In this document: one piece after another, positions 46,878 through 59,471 of the stretch
Position numbering within the stretch: the first letter of the stretch is position 1
How the letters are laid out: each line of letters starts with the position of its first letter
Source of the DNA: Tubiluchus corallicola
Lineage: Eukaryota; Priapulida; Priapulimorpha; Priapulimorphida; Tubiluchidae
NCBI GenBank assembly: GCA_030141605.1
Contig: JAQGDQ010000262.1
Span: forward strand, 253,240 to 317,239
Length of the DNA: 64,000 nucleotides
Reading direction: 5' to 3'
The notes under the pieces: model-generated
Databases searched by the model: none
What the model was told of the DNA's origin: nothing
The model's input: only the letters and a program-made list of their open reading frames with translations
Translations under genes and position numbers: made by a program

Positions 46878-47085
46878 CAGATGTGCATGGCAACACTCAC
46901 TTCTTTAGCTGAGAATTGGTCAAAGCTGCCAGATGTGCATGGCAACACTCATTTCTTTAGCTGAAAATAGAACAAAGCTGCCAGATGTGCATGGCAACAC
47001 TAATTTTTATAGCTGAAAATAGGTCAAAGCTACCAGATGTGCATGGCAACACTCATTTCTTTAGCTGAAAATAAAAGAGAAGACT
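46878..47085. repeat. 52-bp tandem repeat, about 4 copies
   Basis: Units begin CAGATGTGCATGGCAACACT at 46878, 46930, 46982 and 47034, exactly 52 bp apart, each followed by TTCTTTAGCTGAAAAT or a variant. Confidence 0.93.
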
Positions 47086-47184
47086 ACCAATTTCCGTCAA
47101 AAGTGTAATAAATTTTTGTATGAACATTAGCTAAGCTGCAGAAGTTTGAAGTAGTTAAGCAGCGCGCTTAAGGAAAGCCACGAT

Positions 47185-47520
47185 GCACTTACGAATTAGA
47201 TGGCCAAAGACAATTTCAAACAAAGATTTATATGAAAAAATAAAAGAAGAACCTTGGACAAGAAAAATAAAAAGACGCCGTTTAAGATGGATTGGGCATA
47301 TGCTTAGACTACCTGATGATATTCCAGTGAAGATAGCTCTTCAACAAGCCATAGAACCAGCTTAAAAACCTGCAGGAGGACAAATGTTAACATATTTAGA
47401 TTTTGCACAGAAAGATTTAAACACTTCAGCATTGATCCTTAGAAATAAATGCACTTGGGGCATTGCGGCGAGCAGGGAATCCTGGCATAGGGAGGTGAGC
47501 AGAATCATATCACTGGACGT
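47185..47520 (+). pseudogene. LINE C-terminal fragment (family 1), copy with stop
   Basis: Encodes RIRWPKTISNKDLYEKIK and KRRRLRWIGHMLRLPDD, nearly identical to the insert at 31,494-32,018. A TAA (in ATAGAACCAGCTTAA) breaks the frame. It is 5'-truncated and leads directly into the minisatellite made from its own 3' tail. Confidence 0.85.
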
Positions 47521-48370
47521 GTCATTCATTGGATGATGAATGATGATCTGGCATAGGGAGGTGAGCAGAATCATGTCACTGGACGTGTGATTCATTGGAT
47601 GATGATGATGATTATCTGGCATAGGAGGTGAGCAGAATCATGTCACTGGACGTATGATTCATTGGATGATGATGATGATCTGGCATAGGAGGTGAGCAGA
47701 ATCATGTCACTGGACATGTGATTCATTGGATGATGATGATGATCTGGCATAGGAGGTGAGCAGAATCATGTCACTGGACGTGTGATTCATTGGATGATGA
47801 TGATGATCTGGCATAGGAGGTGAGCAGAATCATGTCCCTGGACGTGTGATTCATTGGATGATGATGATGATCTGACATAGGGAGGTGGGCAGAATCATGT
47901 CACTGGACGTGTGATTCATTGGATGATGATGATGATCTGGCATAGGAGGTGAGCAGAATCATGTCACTGGACGTATGATTCATTGGATGATGATGATGAT
48001 CTGGCATAGGAGGTGAACAGAATCATGTCACTGGACGAATGATTCATTGGATGATGATGATGATCTGGCATAGGAGGTGAGCAGAATCATGTCACTGGAC
48101 GTATGATTCATTGGATGATGATGATGATGATCTGGCATAGGAGGTGAGCAGAATCATGTCCTTGGACATATGATTCATTGGATGATCATGATGATCTGGC
48201 ATAGGAGGTCAGCAGAATCATGTCACTGGACGTATGATTCATTGGATGATAATGATGATCTGGCATAGGAGGTCAGCAGAATCATGTCACTGGACGTATG
48301 ATTCATTGGATGATAATGATGATCTGGCATAGGAGGTGAGCAGAATCATGTCCCTGGGCGTGTGATTCAT

Positions 48371-48408
<38 letters not shown>

Positions 48409-48410
48409 AG
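47482..48410. repeat. Minisatellite built from a LINE 3' end, about 14 copies
   Basis: Units of about 60-66 bp, CTGGCATAGGAGGTGAGCAG, AATCATGTCACTGGAC and GTGATTCATTGGATGATGAT, repeat about 14 times and end in (GAT)n (48,375-48,407). The unit equals the last about 60 bp of LINE family 1 plus its GAT tail (compare 49,838-49,900), with unit-to-unit substitutions and GAT-number changes. Confidence 0.93.
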
Positions 48411-49385
48411 TATAAATTAACTTCATGCTTTATGCATAATCAAAAGACAAATTACTATGAAATAAAGTAATTTTAAATTACTGTTACTATTAAATACATA
48501 AATTTTTTGGAAACACAATTAGGTACATAGCTTTGGAAGACATTAATGGTTTTGTAACAGTGCATGGATATCAGTGCTTATAGCGTACCGTCTGTTACTT
48601 GCTTCATTGCTGAAAAAGTAGAACAGGCCTAAACAGCTGAACTACTGTAAGAAATATGAAAAGTTTGTCAATGCGAAGTTCGAAATATTAAAACTTCTTT
48701 ATTTCATTCAAATCTTGCCCAGTTTGTTTGTTACTTATTCGCCAAACCGGTTTTGTTACTAAGTTCGTTCACAGATGGCGCCAAAACGTCATCTGTATTT
48801 GTATCGTAGTACTTAGAGACCCCGGCGTATCGCTTGTAATATTAGGATTAGCTACCGTTACTAACACAGACCTTTGTAACATTAATTGCACGATCTAGTG
48901 TGTAAATCTAGTAATAATCATTAGTCAGATATTTTTCGATGTCTAAGATTATTTCGTTCCGCTTCACTTGAATTTCCTATGAATACAATTGCATTCATCC
49001 TGAGAGCAGTGTCGTCGTCGTCGTCGTCGTCGCTACCATCATCACCACCATTACCAACACCAACACCATCATCATCACCACAAAATCACCGTCATCATCA
49101 TCGTAATCACCATGATCATCACCATGCCTCGCTTTTGCCGCTGCCTTGACCACAATGTTGGCGACAATAAACTACATAAAGATCGCTATTATAAATTTTG
49201 CTTGATCATTAGGAGTTTATGAGGACGTTATTTCCTTCAAAAAAACTTAGACAGAAACGAAATCGCTCACTGAATCATCATGGATCAATGGACTATCAAG
49301 CAGAGTGTGCTTACGTAATATCAATGACGTCATGGCTGAGTTAGATCGCGTTCACCCAAATAATAACATTACTACTAATAATAAC
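48411..49385. other. Non-coding stretch with trinucleotide runs
   Basis: A (GTC)n run (about 49,009-49,031) is followed by degenerate CATCACCA repeats to about 49,125. Nothing else recognised. Confidence 0.6.
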
Positions 49386-49900
49386 AAAAGTTTTTGAGAA
49401 TAGGAAGATTTCTTTGGAAACAAAAATTAGAATATTCTCAGCCTTTGTTGAAACTGTATTTCTGTATAATTCTGAGCTCTGGACATTAAAAGCAAATCAT
49501 AAAGCTGAAATCGATGCGTTTCAAAGGCGAAATTACAGAAACATTTTGGGTATTAGATGGCCAAAGAAAATTTCAAACAAAGATCTTTATGAAAAAATAA
49601 AAGAAGAACCTTGGACAAGAAAAATAAAAAGACGCCGTTTAAGATGGATTGGGCATATGCTTAGACTACCAGATGATATTCCAGTGAAGATAGCTCTTCA
49701 ACAAGCCATAGAACCTACTAAAAACCTGCAGGAGGACAAATGTTAACATATTCAGATTATACACAGAAAGATTTAAACACTTCAGCATTGATCCTTAGAA
49801 ATAAATGTTTTGGGGGCATTGTGGCGAGCAGGGAGTCCTGGCATAGGAAGGTGAGCAGAATCATGTCCCTGGACGTATGAGTCATTGGATGATGATGATG
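49386..49900 (+). pseudogene. LINE C-terminal fragment (family 1), third copy
   Basis: Encodes VFENRKISLETKIRIFSAF, LWTLKANHKAEIDAFQRR and KRRRLRWIGHMLRLPDD; a frameshift near 49,720 turns the tail to NLQEDKC and stop. The 3' end has a single CTGGCATAGGAAGGTGAGCA unit and a short GATGATGATGA tail, the unamplified state of the array at 47,482-48,410. Confidence 0.88.
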
Positions 49901-50799
49901 AACATCACTACCATGTTCTAAATAACAAAGTATTGTTAGTAAAAATGATTTGTGTTGATATCGTTCTGAAAATATTCACTGCTATCTGTTAGATTGCCAT
50001 TTGAATACTGACAAGCAGACACGAACTCCACCAAAAACGTTATGATTTATGTATATCTAATATCACAGCTGTTGACCATCTCAATACACAGAATAAATAT
50101 CAACTTTCCTGTAATCTGTAATCAACAACTAAGCCACGATGAAAATGTTCTCATATTTCAGTTAGTGCAGAGAGTATATGGTATAAAAATATACGACTCG
50201 TATGGAAACTTACATGACAAAAAAGTAACAAAAACTATCAAAAAGTATTAAAATTCACAATTTCATAAGTCACCATCATGTGATCATGTCGACAAATTTG
50301 TAAATATGTAATATAGTGTTTTAATCTTTTTATTCTCATAATTTTTTACAAATTGACACAATTGCACAAATCAGTCTGTCAATCACTGACTGGTTATACA
50401 CAGATTTTATATATGATATAATTTGTTTTAATCTGTACTAGTGTATAATTTTTGCAATAAAGATTTATATATATATATATATACTGAGGAGACCAGAAGA
50501 TTCAGATGTACAGATTTGTCAATATTCAGTACTTTAGTAATTATAAGTTAGTTGGAAATCTGGTAGATTACAGAGTAAAGGCACTTTGCCAATGTCCGAA
50601 TCTTTACTGTTAATTCTACATATAATTTGTAATTTTTAGCGCATGTACAAGCCTGGCGTACCGTCAAATCAACATTTTTAATCTGTTCACCTTGGTTTTT
50701 TAATATGAACAAATAAAAACGTGTTTATATAAAAATAACAAAATACAATATTCCAACAGAATAGGACTATCGTGGCTAGTCGCTAGAAAAAACCATCCA
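49901..50799. other. AT-rich non-coding stretch
   Basis: A TA microsatellite lies at 50,467-50,482. No recognisable gene or element. Confidence 0.5.
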
Positions 50800-51028
50800 A
50801 ACTCACTCATTCACTCACTCACTCACTCACTCACTCACTCACTCACTCACTCACTCACTCACTCACTCACTCACTCACTCACTCACTCACTCACTCACTC
50901 ACTCACTCACTCACTCACTCACTCACTCACTCACTCACTCACTCACTCACTCATTCATTCATTAATTCACTCACTCACTCACTCCCTTACACACTCACTT
51001 ACTCACTCATTCATTCATTCATTCATTC
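50800..51028. repeat. (CACT)n microsatellite with CATT variants
   Basis: Almost pure CACT from about 50,804 to 50,952, then CATT/CACT mixed to 51,028. Confidence 0.97.
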
Positions 51029-52370
51029 AGTGTTGGATATCGGACTGAAGCGAACCGAACTGCAAATACATTATATTATATAAATACATTTAAATATACA
51101 TAGTCTAATTACTATAATTAGGCCCTGCGCAGGCTTTTATACTGACACTGTACACTTTACGCTTGCACCGTAAATTCAGACTTTAAAATTCTGTTTGTTA
51201 ACTATCATTTTACAGGCCTATGTGTTTACGACATTATTCTGCAGTGTAGCATTAACAGTTTATCCTACTGAACAAAATTTGGCACAATTTGCCATAGAAG
51301 ACTCATAAATTTTAATAATCGTGTAGTAAGAGTTTTTAATTGCAATAACAACAATGTAATCTTTCTGGGATTAGAGCGAGCAAATGTTGTTATTGTAATT
51401 CTGTTTTCTTGTTAGATGTTAATTAATTTGCTAATCTCTTAATTAAATTGAAAATTTATTTGACTAAGTATCAGCTAGGCATGTAAGGCGCCGACGAACC
51501 TAAAGCAGACGCAAAGATTTAATAATGAATTTACAACAAATATTGAATGTGATGTTATGATTTTGTGTTATCAGAAAGTAACACTACAAATATTAAAAAA
51601 AAAGCATAAACACCAGAGACTAGAGGACTAAGAAAATAGCAATTTTTGTTTATTGATATCAAAATAGAATTTTAATCAAGACGTATTTTTTGTTTTTGTC
51701 TGCTGCATAGTATAAGTTTGTAATTTTTTACATATAATGTTAACTTACTTGTAATGTTAACAAATGAAAATTACTTAGTACCGTTATACGATTTCAGTTG
51801 TTCATGTATGTATTGCCTCAATTTTTAGTGTACTAATATATACAGTTTAAACCAAATGAAAATTAGCAATGCTGTTCATGAAGCAAAAGACATTGGTTCA
51901 AGACCCGTTTTGGAAAAATATTTTCGACTTTCTAATTTTATTTTATTTTCTACAATTTTTTTATACACCTAGTGCATGCCGCATGATTTATTCATACGCA
52001 GTGGTTGTGGCGGGATCGAAATCTAGCGTATTATATCATCAAATGAGAGCCACCTGGCGCCAAGGAAGGAATTTTTTGACGTTGATGACAAATGGGGATC
52101 ATCATCTAACGCAATACCATAGAATACTATATCAAAGTCGCGATTTATAATTTAAATATATTTTGTGTAAACGATTTTAGTTATATGTTTGCCTTCAATT
52201 TATTTGTTTGTCAGTTCATTTGTTCATCCGCTAATTTCTTCATTCTCTTACTAGATTAATCGTTTGCTTCCACACTCATTTTGTTTGTTCATCTGTTATT
52301 TAATCTTGCAAGTTAATTAATCAATCAATCAATCAATTTTATTCATTTACTGTGCATTTTGCTTATTCAC
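51029..52370. other. AT-rich non-coding stretch
   Basis: The 93-codon plus-strand frame (51,869-52,150) has no recognisable domain or codon pattern. A GAAGCGAACCGAACTG motif near 51,043 recalls hAT-type sequence. Otherwise nothing seen. Confidence 0.4.
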
Positions 52371-52600
52371 GAACACTCACTCACTCACTCACTCAACCAC
52401 CCACCCACACATACAAAACCCACTCACTCGCTCGCTCGCTCACTCACTCACTCACTCACTCACTCACTCACTCACTCACTCACTCACTCACTCACTCACT
52501 CACTCATTCACTCACTCACTCACTCACTCACTCACTCACTCCCTCCCTCCCTCCCTCCCTCACTCACTCACTCACTCATTCACTCACTCACTTGTTCACT
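52371..52600. repeat. (CACT)n/(CCCT)n microsatellite
   Basis: A CACT array with a CCCT block (about 52,541-52,560). The THSL/LTHS peptide frames here are artefacts of the 4-bp repeat. Confidence 0.97.
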
Positions 52601-53430
52601 TCCTGTCTTACTTAATTACTTTGCATAACACTAGTAACATTACATCGCCTGTCTACCTTGGCGAATGTAATTAATATAATTAATAAACTGAGCAATATAA
52701 ACAATTGAAAAGCCAGCGTCCCTAGCGGCTCAGGGCACTGAGATTAGCGTGGAGGATAATTAATACACAACTGACAGCCGCTCAATCAGCCCTGCTAAAT
52801 CTCACAGCTAATGAACAATTTAATTAACAGATTATAACATAAAATCCGTTGTGTTGGTGAAAGATAGCCAAATGCTGATTGAAAGATAGCCAAATGCTGA
52901 GACAAAAGAAGCTAAATTTCACCGGAATTAGCGAAACGAGGAAGGATTATAGGGCTGCTGTCCCGCCTACATAGGACTTAAAGGAATAATTATTTTACTG
53001 CTTTGTTAAGGGTGTCAGTGTTGTAGTTACATGAACTGTGGGTTGTTAATGTACCTTTTTGCCCTGTTACTAATTAAAACGTTGCACCAATCGCAAAGTT
53101 TGAGATATGGTACTTACGTAGGGTGTTCAAACGGTAACTCAAAGGTGCGTAAAAAGAAGAAAAAATAACGAAGAAGACGAATAAGAAAAACCAAGAAGAA
53201 AAGAAGGATTGAGTAAAAAACACCGACGACGATAACGGCTTTGCCAAAAAATTAGCGTGGTTGTCAAATTTAACATGTTACACTGTTACACAAAGTTACT
53301 CAAATAGCTGTAGCTTTTTGGGTTTCACCACATTTTCGTGAGTTTTTTTATATATTTCAATGTTTATGTAACATCGCGATAAGTTTATTGACAATTAATG
53401 GAAAAATCTAAGGTAATATAAATAATAATG
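52601..53430. other. Non-coding stretch
   Basis: No supported frame. AAAGATAGCCAAATGCTGA is duplicated in tandem at about 52,859-52,900. Confidence 0.5.
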
Positions 53431-53540
53431 ATAATGATAGCGATAGCGATAACGCTAACGATAACGCTAACGATAACGATAACGATAACGATAACGATAA
53501 CGATAACGACAACGATAACGATAACGATAACGATAACGAT

Positions 53541-53599
<59 letters not shown>

Positions 53600-53618
53600 T
53601 AACGATAATGATAACGAT

Positions 53619-53689
<71 letters not shown>

Positions 53690-53713
53690 TAACGATAACG
53701 ATAATGATAATGA
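53431..53713. repeat. (AACGAY)n hexanucleotide array
   Basis: Alternating blocks of AACGAT and AACGAC with GCGATA and AATGAT edges. The long TTTT, VVVV and SLSL frames on both strands come from this array. Confidence 0.97.
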
Positions 53714-53890
53714 TATATCTAAAACTATACAGTGATTTGTTTGTTTTAAGGAGAATACCAGCAAGATTCAACTTTTCATGTCAGTAAAACTTTCTTAAAA
53801 AGCATTAAAACAATCATTTAATGCAACATATTTGTAACTTCTTACATATTTGTATATCTAAAACTATACAGTGATTTGTTTGTTTTAAGG
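53714..53890. repeat. 38-bp direct repeat, 139 bp apart
   Basis: TATATCTAAAACTATACAGT and the following 18 bp occur identically at 53714-53751 and 53853-53890. The second copy runs into the LINE frame below; the first joins the hexanucleotide array to unrelated DNA. Confidence 0.92.
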
Positions 53891-54436
53891 AATTTTATTA
53901 GCTATATGGGACCAGTCCTATGGAATAGACTAAGCCGCAATTCAAAATGTAGTCACTCCCTTTCAACTTTTAAAAAAACCGTCAGAAAAGAAATATTTCA
54001 AAAGTATTGAGAGTAACACAATTTGATAATGGTGATCACCTGCATTCTTTTTCCACAGTAATCTTAATAAAACGTGACTATGCTCAACAGGTTACTGAAC
54101 ACTTTATAATCATGATCACAGTTTTTCTTAGTTCTCGCTCCATTTCATCTTTCATTCACTACCCCCCCCCCCACTTTTATGTATATATTATCATTATTTC
54201 AATTATTAATCACTTCTTTAAGATTTCCACGTACAGTTTGGCCTGTCAAGCTATGCTTTTACGCTCAAACTGTATGCATCAAAATTATTCTGTAATGTAA
54301 TTTGCACATGTATATGCTGCATAAGAATCTCTTTTGTAATTTCTGGATAATATTGCATTTATATTTATATTTACTTCAGTGAAATTATCTGTATTTTTAT
54401 TATAACTGTTAGATGCAGAGTGGAAATAAATAAACT
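53852..54436 (+). mobile_element. LINE 3' end (family 2) with RT C-terminal frame
   Basis: The plus strand reads YLKLYSDLFVLRNFISYM, GPVLWNRLSRNSKCSHSL, STFKKTVRKEIFQKY, then TGA at 54008-54010. GPVLWNRL...SLSTFKK is the usual C-terminal motif of non-LTR retrotransposon polyproteins. A 3' UTR of about 425 bp follows, ending AAATAAATAAACT and shared with 32,692-33,036. 5'-truncated; clade not assigned. Confidence 0.8.
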
Positions 54437-55044
54437 ATAAAGATATATGACGAATAGTTACCATAAAGAACTTTAAATGCTTCCAGAGCTGTTAGCCTTA
54501 ACCTATGTAAGTTTAACAAGCTAGTGCCACACACGTAATTAGTATACTGAGCAGTGTGAAGAAGATATTTGAAAACCCATGAAATGATTTTTGTGTCATT
54601 TAAAGATTTTGCATTCCAGTGACGCTACTTGTAAATTTAATTATTAATTGACTTTAACTTCATTACTGATTGGACTGGTGCCTAGTGCCCTTCCGAAATT
54701 CCCAATGCATCAATTAATACAAACCATCGCTTAATCAAGCGTAATGAACGTCAAAAACTGTAATAATATTAACATGTTTAATTTAGTTCTCTTTGACCTT
54801 CATCCGAATGTTGTAATTAATTATGCATCCTCGTGATGAAATTAATAATTACAATGTAAAACTCCATTAAGTTGCATTGCTAATTGAGTTTTGGAATCGA
54901 CGTGTAAAACAGATTTTAATTGTTCTGACAATTAGCGGACGTTTAATGCTCACTGTTTATAATTCAGTAAGAACAACACAGCTGTTCGGGGTATTGTGTT
55001 AATGAGCTTTTTTCTACGTTTATGCAAGGCCTTGTTATTTTCAA
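54437..55044. other. AT-rich non-coding stretch
   Basis: No frame or repeat recognised. Confidence 0.5.
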
Positions 55045-55245
<201 letters not shown>

Positions 55246-55871
55246 GTTTCCCTGTATTTGCGCAGGTTCAATTAAAACGAAATGACTATTTACAATAATG
55301 TTAAAATACCTATTTTATACATAATAAATACATAAGTAGAAATTGTTCGTTCTAAATTATACTTAAGCAACCTTGATGACACACATACATTATATACATA
55401 CATATATATATAGCGCTGACATTTTTACGATGTAGCCAGTTATCGATCATTCATTTGTGTATAGTTTCATACAATTGTTGATATTTAGTGCTATTGTGTG
55501 CCTGTTGTTATTCTTTCTAATGAAACTGTTGTCACTAGTTGTTGTAAGGTGTCATTCAGTATTATTCCTTACTCCAATGTTACCGAATTTAAAGGACAAG
55601 AAAAGGGGTACCTGAAGTAGGTTTCTGAAAAATCACCTTAAAAAATTATATTACTTTATAGCAATTTTATGCATATATCTTATGCGCGTTGAAAGGAATA
55701 TCTGTTAATTTCATTTTAAATCACTCGGAATACTGTTCTGAAGTCGCCATTACATGACGTTACTTACGCACACGTGAATCAGGGGAAGAAAATCAAATGT
55801 TAAATTATGTCCCAAAAAATTTTCTATGCAAAGTTATATTACTTAGCATTTTGTTTACCTGCTTGAAAGAT
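55246..55871. other. Non-coding stretch
   Basis: No supported frame; a short TA/CATA tract lies at 55,384-55,412. Confidence 0.5.
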
Positions 55872-56272
55872 ATACGTAACTAGAAACAATAACTTAAAAT
55901 GTTTGTGCCAATTGGTAAAATGTCGCTGACTCACCTTGCTGGGTGCGCCAATCCTTAACCAAAAACGTATTTTTAATCTTATTGGCAAGATTCAGTAATT
56001 TAAAATTTTACTCTGTTAGCAGCAAATATGCTACGAATGCTCTGATTATTTTTTTCAAACTTTACTCATTGTTATCTAAACTTGTTTCAAACGACTTACC
56101 ATTAAAATGGCTGCCCCTAACGGTCATCGCGGGAGTTTAAATTTACACGTTTTATACAGCGTTACGGCCGATGCAAGCCCTGCATGCAAAAAGGCATTAT
56201 TTAAGCGGTATGAAATTTCGAGACGAATTTTTCAAGCTTTATGTAAGTTGAGGGTCTTCTGGTGCTTTAAAG
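55872..56272. repeat. Dispersed repeat family B, copy 2
   Basis: Aligns to 30,626-31,022. It keeps the ATG and MAAPNGHRGSLNLHVLYS reading but diverges afterwards by a one-base shift near GCAAGCCCTGCATG. Confidence 0.85.
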
Positions 56273-57194
56273 AAGCACAACTTTGTTTTTTGTTTGTAAT
56301 AGCGTGACACCTAAAAGTATTAAGAACTACAGATACAGTAAAAAAATTCATCAGTACTATAGTTGCAGTTTTAATTCAGTGATGAATTTTGACTGTTGTA
56401 ATTTGATTGTAAATAAAGTGCTGACGACTAGCTGAAAACCCTACATACGTAAACGATAATATATACTCATCCGCAAATTTTATTTACCCACGTCCATTTT
56501 AAATTGTATGTATATGTTGTATATAGTCTATTACAATTTGCGTGTAACATTATAATGTATATTTTGTTTTAAATTTTTGGCACAGTAGTTTTTATATTGT
56601 TGCACTGGACGCATTTGCCTTTAACAGTTGTGTGACATTTATTCTCATGCTGCGATGTTCTTTTATGCTTTTATAGTTATGAATATCGATTTTTCATGGC
56701 AAATAAAGATTATTATTATATATATATATAGTTTTATATAGCTCATTGCTTTGGCTTAATTTTTGGCTTAAACTTAAAATTTGGTTTAAACTACAGGCTC
56801 TTTCTTATTAATACTAAATTAAACTGGCTTTGAGTCCGTGCTACTATTTTTAATGTTTGTGTGCATTTGTCTAGACCTTGCTCGATTAAAGCAGCTATAA
56901 GACTCTTTTATCTCTCGTAAAAACCACTAAATATTTTATGAGAAGGAACATTTGCTTACATCTGTTTAGCCTAATGTTTGTGCCACACAGATAGTTTATG
57001 ATCGAAGGCATATCTACTTCTTTCTTAAGAACTTTTGAAACCCGTCATCGCTTGACTACGCGCTGTTGCTGAATTACTAAAGCACTTTTGGTGCAAAAAC
57101 AACTCAGAAACTACAAGAACTGCTTGGTTAAGACAGTTTAACAAGTGGGATATTCGTTACCGGTGATATGGCGCCATTGATGGTTCTTTTTCAC
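56273..57194. other. AT-rich non-coding stretch
   Basis: A TA tract lies at 56,714-56,730. Nothing else recognised. Confidence 0.5.
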
Positions 57195-57690
57195 ACGTGT
57201 TTTACTAAGCCGTAAAGCGCAAAGAATTCTGGGAAATCTAGGACAAAATCTCATATGACGTTTTGGTGGATTTCAATTGATCGGTGAACGAAAAAATGAG
57301 GTGAATAGCCGCCTTGGTATTGTGTGCGCTTAGCGATTGAAGTTAAGCAATAGTTAATGTGATCAGTAAATGAATGGATGGATGGCCATCGGGTTTTACT
57401 AAGTCGTAAAACGCAAAGAATTCTGGGAAATCTTGGACGTTATCTCATATAACGCTTTGGTGGATTTGAATTAAACCGTGAATGGGAAAATGAATTGACT
57501 TGGTATTGTGTGTGCTTATCGATTAAAGTTAAGCAATACTCAACATAGTCATTAAATGGATGGATGACAGTCGGGTTTCGTACCGTTCTAGTCTACAGGT
57601 TTCATCGCATTGTATACTACGGAAGTTAATCAATAGTGGGGCTAGCAAATAAATGGATGGGCAACCGTCGATTCACTGCTCATTCTGGGT
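57195..57690. repeat. 194-bp direct repeats with 5S-rRNA-like segment
   Basis: TTTACTAAG(C/T)CGTAAA at 57201 and 57395 starts two units sharing CAAAGAATTCTGGGAAATCT and GGTATTGTGTG, 194 bp apart. Each ends in GAAGTTAAGCAA, ATGGATGG and GTCGGG-like motifs. A third segment at 57,620-57,670 (GGAAGTTAATCAAT..., ATGGATGGGCAACCGTC) closely follows the 3' half of 5S rRNA (GGAAGTTAAGCA...GGATGGGTGACCGCC). Probably a 5S-derived SINE-like repeat, not a functional 5S gene. Confidence 0.5.
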
Positions 57691-57699
57691 GTTTTTTAT

Positions 57700-58524
57700 C
57701 TGCCACACAGACGTGGAAGGATTTACCTAGTTGCACGAGGATGTAGAAACACCCTAACGTGTCTGAAACATCTTGATAATGAGAAAGATTCTGGTCCCGT
57801 CATTGTATGATCATTGAACACGATTGATTTCGGTTCGCAGAAAGATAAACTGTGTTGGAAAAGAGGCAGAAGCAGTGGCGCTGTCGTCGGTTCTAGTACC
57901 AATTTAATTTTGTGAATCATAAGCAATGTGATTCAACCACATGTTAGTAACCAATCAACGAGCCAGGTAACTTACCAAGCAATAAAGCAAGTTGAATTTA
58001 CCGGCTGGTGACCGGTCATTTGCTGAGACAGGCAGCCAGTCAGTCAACAAGCACTTAGTCGATCATTCGTGCAGTCAGTAATTGGAGTGGTGACCAGTTG
58101 AACAAATGTGCTGACGACTGGCAAGTTTGCCGTTAGGACAGGACAGTGAATAAAAGAAGAAACGAAATGAATGAACAGATGAAGGAACGCACGAATAAAA
58201 GAATAACGAACGAACGAATGAATAGATCCGACGAATAATGCATAGTTTTAAACAAGGATGTTTTTTGAAAGAGGACAGATGATGTGTAGAACAGAATTGT
58301 AAAAACAGATTTCAAAAAGTACAGTTATTTATTTTTGTATGCCAGCCCGGGTCACTCCTGGTCCAGCAGATTGCATCAAATTTGTCCCTCTTAAAAATCA
58401 TAACGAAATCATAGTGTCAAAACAAAATTAAACTCTCATGGTCTGGAACACTATTGATGATGAAACGGAACTTTTTTCCACTGCTTCCATACTGCGCAAT
58501 TTTCCATATCAACGATAAAATGCC
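57700..58524. other. Non-coding stretch
   Basis: A degenerate GAACGAA-type run lies at 58,150-58,235. No supported gene. Confidence 0.5.
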
Positions 58525-58949
58525 TCTATACGCAGGGGCGTATCAAGACTTTACGACTCCCTAGGCTGATAGCTCTGTGCCACCCTTCTCTATTGTGAAT
58601 TTATGGTTATTTATGTAATAAACAGGTTAAACAATTACTTGTGGTGTATTAGAAACACTGTTAACCTAGTTTCTACGTGATCGTTATTAGCTACATGTAT
58701 TTGCATAGCGCTTATATTGAAGCAGGCTTGTTGTGTAATACCTTGCGTCTGCTCGTTAAGTGGCCCTTATATAAAGCTGCTTGCAGTAATTGCCTGTGGT
58801 GGGTTATAAAATGTGCCCTTTACATGAAAATGAAAGTGCACATTTTTCGAGGAGAATAATATTTTTTCTGAAATGTGACGCCCCTCAAACTTTGACGCCC
58901 TAGGCAATAACCTACTTAGCCTATTGGTTAATACTCCCCTTTCCATACG
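58525..58949. mobile_element. hAT-like MITE, 7-of-8 target duplication
   Basis: TCTATACG (58525-58532) and TCCATACG (58942-58949) flank a 409-bp element starting CAGGGGCGTATCAAG and ending AATACTCCCCTT. CTCCCTAGGC and GCCCTAGGCAA sit inside the two ends. This is the common hAT form CAGGGGCGTAT...GCCCTAGGC. No transposase. Confidence 0.8.
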
Positions 58950-59470
58950 TCTCCCCAATTCTGAAGTCGTTTTCTGAGGATTAGGGTGACAATTCCACCG
59001 GCCTAATGCTCTTCAAAGAAAGAATTGGTTTCGGATGACAGTTTATGGTTTCGTAAATAAACAGGTTAAGGGAGACTATAGGAATGTAAATGACTACTGA
59101 TGATCTTCAGTTGGCTTGAGACATGTGCAGAGAACGATACACTATGACCGTCGATTTAATCCGGCCGATAAAAGGAAACTGTCATTATAGTGTAAATAAA
59201 AACATCGATTGTTTTGTGGTGTCTTGTTTGATTACATGAATGAGAAGTCAAGGATAAAATTATCCTGCGGTTTAGGGCACTGATGTTAGTATATCAGAGA
59301 AAATAGAGTTGATAATGAATTTGGCCACTTCGAAAGATATCATTCCTAATTCAAGTTTTAATTTAAATCTTTTTGTTTATTCTGTTTAGCTGAGAGTAAC
59401 TGTTTTCGTAGTAATAATTAGTAATTGCTGTTTATTCATTCATTTAGATATTTATTTATTAGTGCCAAAA
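58950..59470. other. Non-coding stretch before the satellite
   Basis: No supported frame or repeat. Confidence 0.5.
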
Positions 59471-59471
59471 A

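Noticed and set aside
52352-52628. THSLTHSL frames
   Set aside because: Translation of (CACT)n.
53385-53787. Long open frames on both strands (poly-Val/Ile, Ser-Leu and Thr repeats)
   Set aside because: They are translations of the AACGAY hexanucleotide array, which has no stop in several frames.
57600-57690. Functional 5S rRNA gene
   Set aside because: Only the 3' half is recognisable, with many mismatches and no convincing box A.
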